Positions 61,294-64,000 of a DNA stretch of 64,000 nucleotides are shown in pieces. The notes under the pieces were generated by a model. It did not search any database. It saw nothing but the letters and a program-made list of their open reading frames with translations, and was not told where the DNA came from. The DNA is from Buttiauxella agrestis ATCC 33320 (GTDB taxonomy: Bacteria; Pseudomonadota; Gammaproteobacteria; Enterobacterales; Enterobacteriaceae): contig JALKFA010000001.1 in the NCBI GenBank assembly GCA_024169445.1, positions 4,278,001 through 4,342,000 of the forward strand, in the 5' to 3' direction. Positions within the stretch are counted from its first letter, which is position 1, and each line of letters starts with the position of its first letter. Both the position numbers and the translations under genes were made by a program.

Positions 61294-62444
61294 AATGGCA
61301 GTATTTCGGTTGGTGAACTTGGTAAGTTAACCAGTCGAGCCTCAATGTATTCGGAATTTTTAAGATCGTCTCGCATTGAGTGGGCAAACATAGGTAATCG
61401 ATGCATAAGTTTCCAGATAGGACGAGCCATTACTTTTGCTTCGTTCATCTGTTTTAACAGCACGTCACGGGAATCGAGGTTGTCGCAAATAACAGCATTC
61501 AACCAGTAATTCGAGCTAGCATATTCAGGTTCTTTGACAAAGTTGAATTCTGAACCTGTAAAAAAAGTCTCATAATGCTTAGCTAATACCCTTTTTTGCT
61601 TCAAAAAAGTCTCTAGCATTTCCATTTGGCCGCAGCCCAAAGCTGCATTCAAGTTAGGCATGCGATAGTTGAAGCCAGGTTCATCATGATAAAATTCATA
61701 CGGATGAGGTACTTTGGCCGTGGTGGTCACATGTTTTGCACGCACACCATTTTCTGCCGTTTTACAGAAGACCATGCCTCCACCACCAGTTGTGATGATT
61801 TTATTACCATTAAAGCTCAGCGCACTATAATCGCCCAACGTCCCGGTATGCTTACCTTTATAAAAAGAACCTAAGCTTTCCGCAGCGTCTTCGACAAGAA
61901 TAATGTGCCATTTTCTGCAAACAGCAACAAGCTCATCCAATTCCACTGGATGACCAAAGGTATGCATTGGTACTACCGCACGAATATGCTGACGCGTTTT
62001 TTTATGCACACAGCCCCGATCAGTTAGCTCCGCATATTCAGAAAGCCAATTATTCATTGCCACTGGACATAAGCCGAGGCTGACACGAGAAACATCGATA
62101 AATACGGGCTCAGCTCCTAGATGGTACAAAGCATTGCACGTTGCTACAAAAGTAAGCGCCTGTGTAATGACAAGATCATTTCGTTTAACCCCCGCCAAAT
62201 AAAGGGCTGCACTGAGAGCGGCGGTGCCATTAACGGTTGCAACTGCACGTGCAGTGCCCGTATAAGCTTCCATCTTTCGTTCAAATTCATCAACAAACTT
62301 GCCTACACTTGAAACAAACGTGCTATCAAGAGTATCTAACACATACTTTTTTTCATTACCTTGAAAAGTAGGTGCATGCAATGGAATAAACTCATCTGTG
62401 TTATATAAATCGCGAACAAACTCAACTACTGAATCAATTTTCAT
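61290..62444 (-). CDS. legC: Aminotransferase LegC (DegT/DnrJ/EryC1 family)
   Basis: PLP-dependent sugar 4-aminotransferase of 384 residues acting on the 4-keto-6-deoxy product of LegB. Family motifs are VNGTAALSAALYLAGV, HTFGHPVELDEL, EDAAESLGSFYKGKHTGTLGDYSALSFNGNKIITTGGGG with the PLP lysine in NGNK, and PGFNYRMPNLNAALGCGQMEMLETFLKQKR. It lies 14 bases after legB. Confidence 0.88.
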   Translation of the reverse strand: MKIDSVVEFVRDLYNTDEFIPLHAPTFQGNEKKYVLDTLDSTFVSSVGKFVDEFERKMEAYTGTARAVATVNGTAALSAALYLAGVKRNDLVITQALTFVATCNALYHLGAEPVFIDVSRVSLGLCPVAMNNWLSEYAELTDRGCVHKKTRQHIRAVVPMHTFGHPVELDELVAVCRKWHIILVEDAAESLGSFYKGKHTGTLGDYSALSFNGNKIITTGGGGMVFCKTAENGVRAKHVTTTAKVPHPYEFYHDEPGFNYRMPNLNAALGCGQMEMLETFLKQKRVLAKHYETFFTGSEFNFVKEPEYASSNYWLNAVICDNLDSRDVLLKQMNEAKVMARPIWKLMHRLPMFAHSMRDDLKNSEYIEARLVNLPSSPTEILPL

Positions 62445-62458
62445 ACTGGCATGCCTTA

Positions 62459-63649
62459 TTACATTTTGCTGTCCAGATACTTACCTGTTTCTTTATGTCC
62501 AAAATCAGGGATCATTTTAAAGAACAGATTAACTATACCTTCTTTAGACCATTCGACAGTGCTTCTCATTTTTATTATTTCTTGTATAAAATGGTCTAAT
62601 AATTCTTGGTTGTACATTGGATCGTTTTTTATGATGCCAAGGTTATCAAATCGGACCATATCTAATTCTTCTTTATCGGTGAAAAACTCCTCAAAATCTT
62701 TTTCCCCCGTTGTATCACTTGAAGTAAATAAGCATGGCCATTGACCTTGAGAAGGCAACGACTTAGCAAGCTCTCGCGCTTCATTTTCGTTTTCACACAA
62801 ATGAGGCTCATACCCACGCTGTTGGAGATAAAGCACAGCAATATCTGCAAATGAAATTAAATGAAGACTTTCACTAAGCTTAGGGAAAAAGATGTCACGA
62901 TTTTCACCAAAAATACAAGACATCAGGCACAATTCACCAGATTCCTGTGGAGTAACAAAATAGCGTTTTATATCATTGGGGGCAACCAACGGCTGTTGCT
63001 TACGTAGACGCTGATCAAAACCGTGGAGTAATGAACCATCAGAAAAAGCAACGTTTGCAAACCGTGCAGTTGAAATTTTGAGATCTTCACTTTTACGCAT
63101 CAGGAACATTTCCATAATACGTTTTGAAGCTCCCATCATATTTACCGGATTAGCAGCTTTATCAGTAGATACACAAAAATATTTTTTTACATTATTAGCA
63201 ATGGATTGTTCAATCGTTTTATTCGTGTTGAGTATATTTACTTCAATCATACGCATTAATGTGAACGGGTCTTTTTCACTACGAACATGTTTGAGGGCTG
63301 AAAGATTCAAAACATAATCATATTGTCCGTCAGCTTTTATAAAGGCATCATATTCAAATGAACCGATATCCAGCGCAAAGGTCTGAAAATCACCGTCAAT
63401 ATAGCCATAGGAACTGCGTATATCTCGAACCAGTTCAACCATGTTGTTTTCGCTTATATCCACAACATGCAATTTCTGAGGGTTGCGTTTGAAAATTTCT
63501 TTTGTTACAGCTTGTCCTATAGAGCCTGCACCACCTAATACCAGAAATTTTGAATTAGAAACTATTTTTTCTAACTCATTATTATTTGATGAAATATCAT
63601 GTGTAAAAAGTTCTTTATTTCGACCAATCAATTGAAGGATGTTATTCAT
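62459..63649 (-). CDS. legB: Nucleotide-sugar 4,6-dehydratase LegB (CapD/PglF-like short form)
   Basis: First gene of the O-antigen cluster; 396 residues, soluble. It forms the 4-keto-6-deoxy sugar from UDP-GlcNAc or GDP-GlcNAc. The NAD motif is FLVLGGAGSIGQAVTKEIF, then NLSALKHVRSEKDPFTLMRMIEVNILNT, a CVSTDKAANPVNMMGASKRIMEM segment with the modified catalytic triad of this group (SxxxxMxxxK), and FVTPQESGELCLMSC. It begins 112 bases downstream of the JUMPstart element. Confidence 0.87.
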   Translation of the reverse strand: MNNILQLIGRNKELFTHDISSNNNELEKIVSNSKFLVLGGAGSIGQAVTKEIFKRNPQKLHVVDISENNMVELVRDIRSSYGYIDGDFQTFALDIGSFEYDAFIKADGQYDYVLNLSALKHVRSEKDPFTLMRMIEVNILNTNKTIEQSIANNVKKYFCVSTDKAANPVNMMGASKRIMEMFLMRKSEDLKISTARFANVAFSDGSLLHGFDQRLRKQQPLVAPNDIKRYFVTPQESGELCLMSCIFGENRDIFFPKLSESLHLISFADIAVLYLQQRGYEPHLCENENEARELAKSLPSQGQWPCLFTSSDTTGEKDFEEFFTDKEELDMVRFDNLGIIKNDPMYNQELLDHFIQEIIKMRSTVEWSKEGIVNLFFKMIPDFGHKETGKYLDSKM

Positions 63650-64000
63650 TGAGTAACTCTTAAGGTAATTATTCTTACGGAAATCACGAATTATTAATGC
63701 TCAAATCTACAGTGCATGCAGCGTTAACTTTTATGAATTTCTATTAATCGCAGTATTAGCCACGCTACCGCCCCTGGCTCAATAGCTACCAGTGGACTAA
63801 ATTCTTTATGTAAACCATCCGTCCCGGCATACATTTAGCTGATTTTTGCAAAGCATTCGAGTATACAAGAAGCTGAGTTAGCTAATGTTTAGAAAGCTTC
63901 GGCTATCATATACACTCGAATGCAGTTCACACTTTGTAACATGTACTTAAAAAAAAACGGCAATCTGTTTCAGCAAAGTCCCTAAAGTGCAACCTTACCG
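63650..64000. other. Leader and promoter region of the O-antigen cluster
   Basis: Gene-free 351 bases. It holds the JUMPstart/ops element and should contain the cluster promoter upstream of it (above about 63800). An A-run at 63950-63958, a T-run on the minus strand, is near the right edge, but no hairpin precedes it that I can see. galF, the usual neighbour, would lie beyond the window. Confidence 0.75.
63761..63799 (-). promoter_or_regulatory. JUMPstart sequence with ops element
   Basis: On the minus strand the 39-base conserved element reads CACTGGTAGCTATTGAGCC, then AGGGGCGGTAGCGTG. The 3' end contains the ops core GGCGGTAGCGTG (63772-63761). JUMPstart/ops recruits RfaH to RNA polymerase, reducing rho-dependent termination over long polysaccharide operons. 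It marks the 5' end of the O-antigen transcript. Confidence 0.95.

Noticed and set aside
56646-63649. Pseudaminic acid pathway
   Set aside because: The nucleotide-releasing enzyme is a NeuC-type 2-epimerase rather than a PseG-type hydrolase, and a PtmE-like gene is present.

Overview
The window is chromosomal DNA from an enterobacterium of the Enterobacteriaceae. The backbone order yeeX-yeeA-sbmC-dacD-sbcB-plaP-yeeY-yeeZ-hisLGDCBHAFI-wzz-gnd-O-antigen locus-JUMPstart is that of E. coli and Salmonella, and the proteins are close to their E. coli or Salmonella counterparts. It is neither of those species: a complete anaerobic cobalamin operon sits directly beside yeeX with no pocR or pdu genes, yeeD/yeeE are missing, an extra GABA-type aminotransferase lies beside plaP, and no ugd lies between gnd and wzz. 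The genus cannot be fixed from the sequence alone.

Layout. (1) 1-3.1 kb: the right part of a His-Xaa-Ser (Hxs) system, with radical-SAM maturase HxsB (cut by the window edge), radical-SAM maturase HxsC, and HxsA, a secreted peptidoglycan-binding-type protein carrying five tandem His-Xaa-Ser units. (2) 3.3-9.4 kb: an accessory stretch with an SfsB/Nlp-like DNA-binding protein, an uncharacterised group of envelope proteins (lipoprotein, secreted protein with a duplicated C-terminal module, and a probably frameshifted third gene), acuI, and a class II Fic protein preceded by two near-identical inverted repeats. (3) 9.4-26.7 kb, minus strand: cbiABCDETFGHJKLMNQOP-cobUST, the full anaerobic adenosylcobalamin pathway with its own cobalt transporter (CbiMNQO), under a cobalamin riboswitch upstream of cbiA. 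REP-like palindromes have entered this operon several times, including three in-frame copies in the 5' end of cbiJ. (4) 26.9-37 kb: housekeeping genes tmaR/yeeX, yeeA, sbmC (with a LexA-box-like site), dacD, sbcB, plaP, an aminotransferase, yeeY and yeeZ. (5) 37.1-44.4 kb, plus strand: the histidine operon with its leader peptide and attenuator. (6) 44.5-63.8 kb, minus strand: wzz, gnd and a visibly AT-rich O-antigen cluster.

The O-antigen cluster reads, in transcription order from a JUMPstart/ops element near 63.8 kb, legB-legC-legG-legI-(NeuD-like acetyltransferase)-ptmE-legF, rmlBDAC, wzx, a GT52 sialyltransferase-like gene, a GT4 glycosyltransferase, wzy, a DUF1972-type glycosyltransferase, then gnd and wzz. 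It should make CMP-legionaminic acid (or an epimer) and dTDP-L-rhamnose, and assemble a Wzx/Wzy-dependent O polysaccharide containing both.

No tRNA, rRNA, insertion sequence, integrase or CRISPR array was seen. The parts with least precedent are the Hxs locus, the envelope gene group at 3.9-6.9 kb, the Fic operator-like repeats, the REP-encoded N-terminus of CbiJ, and the short GT52 protein as candidate legionaminic acid transferase.
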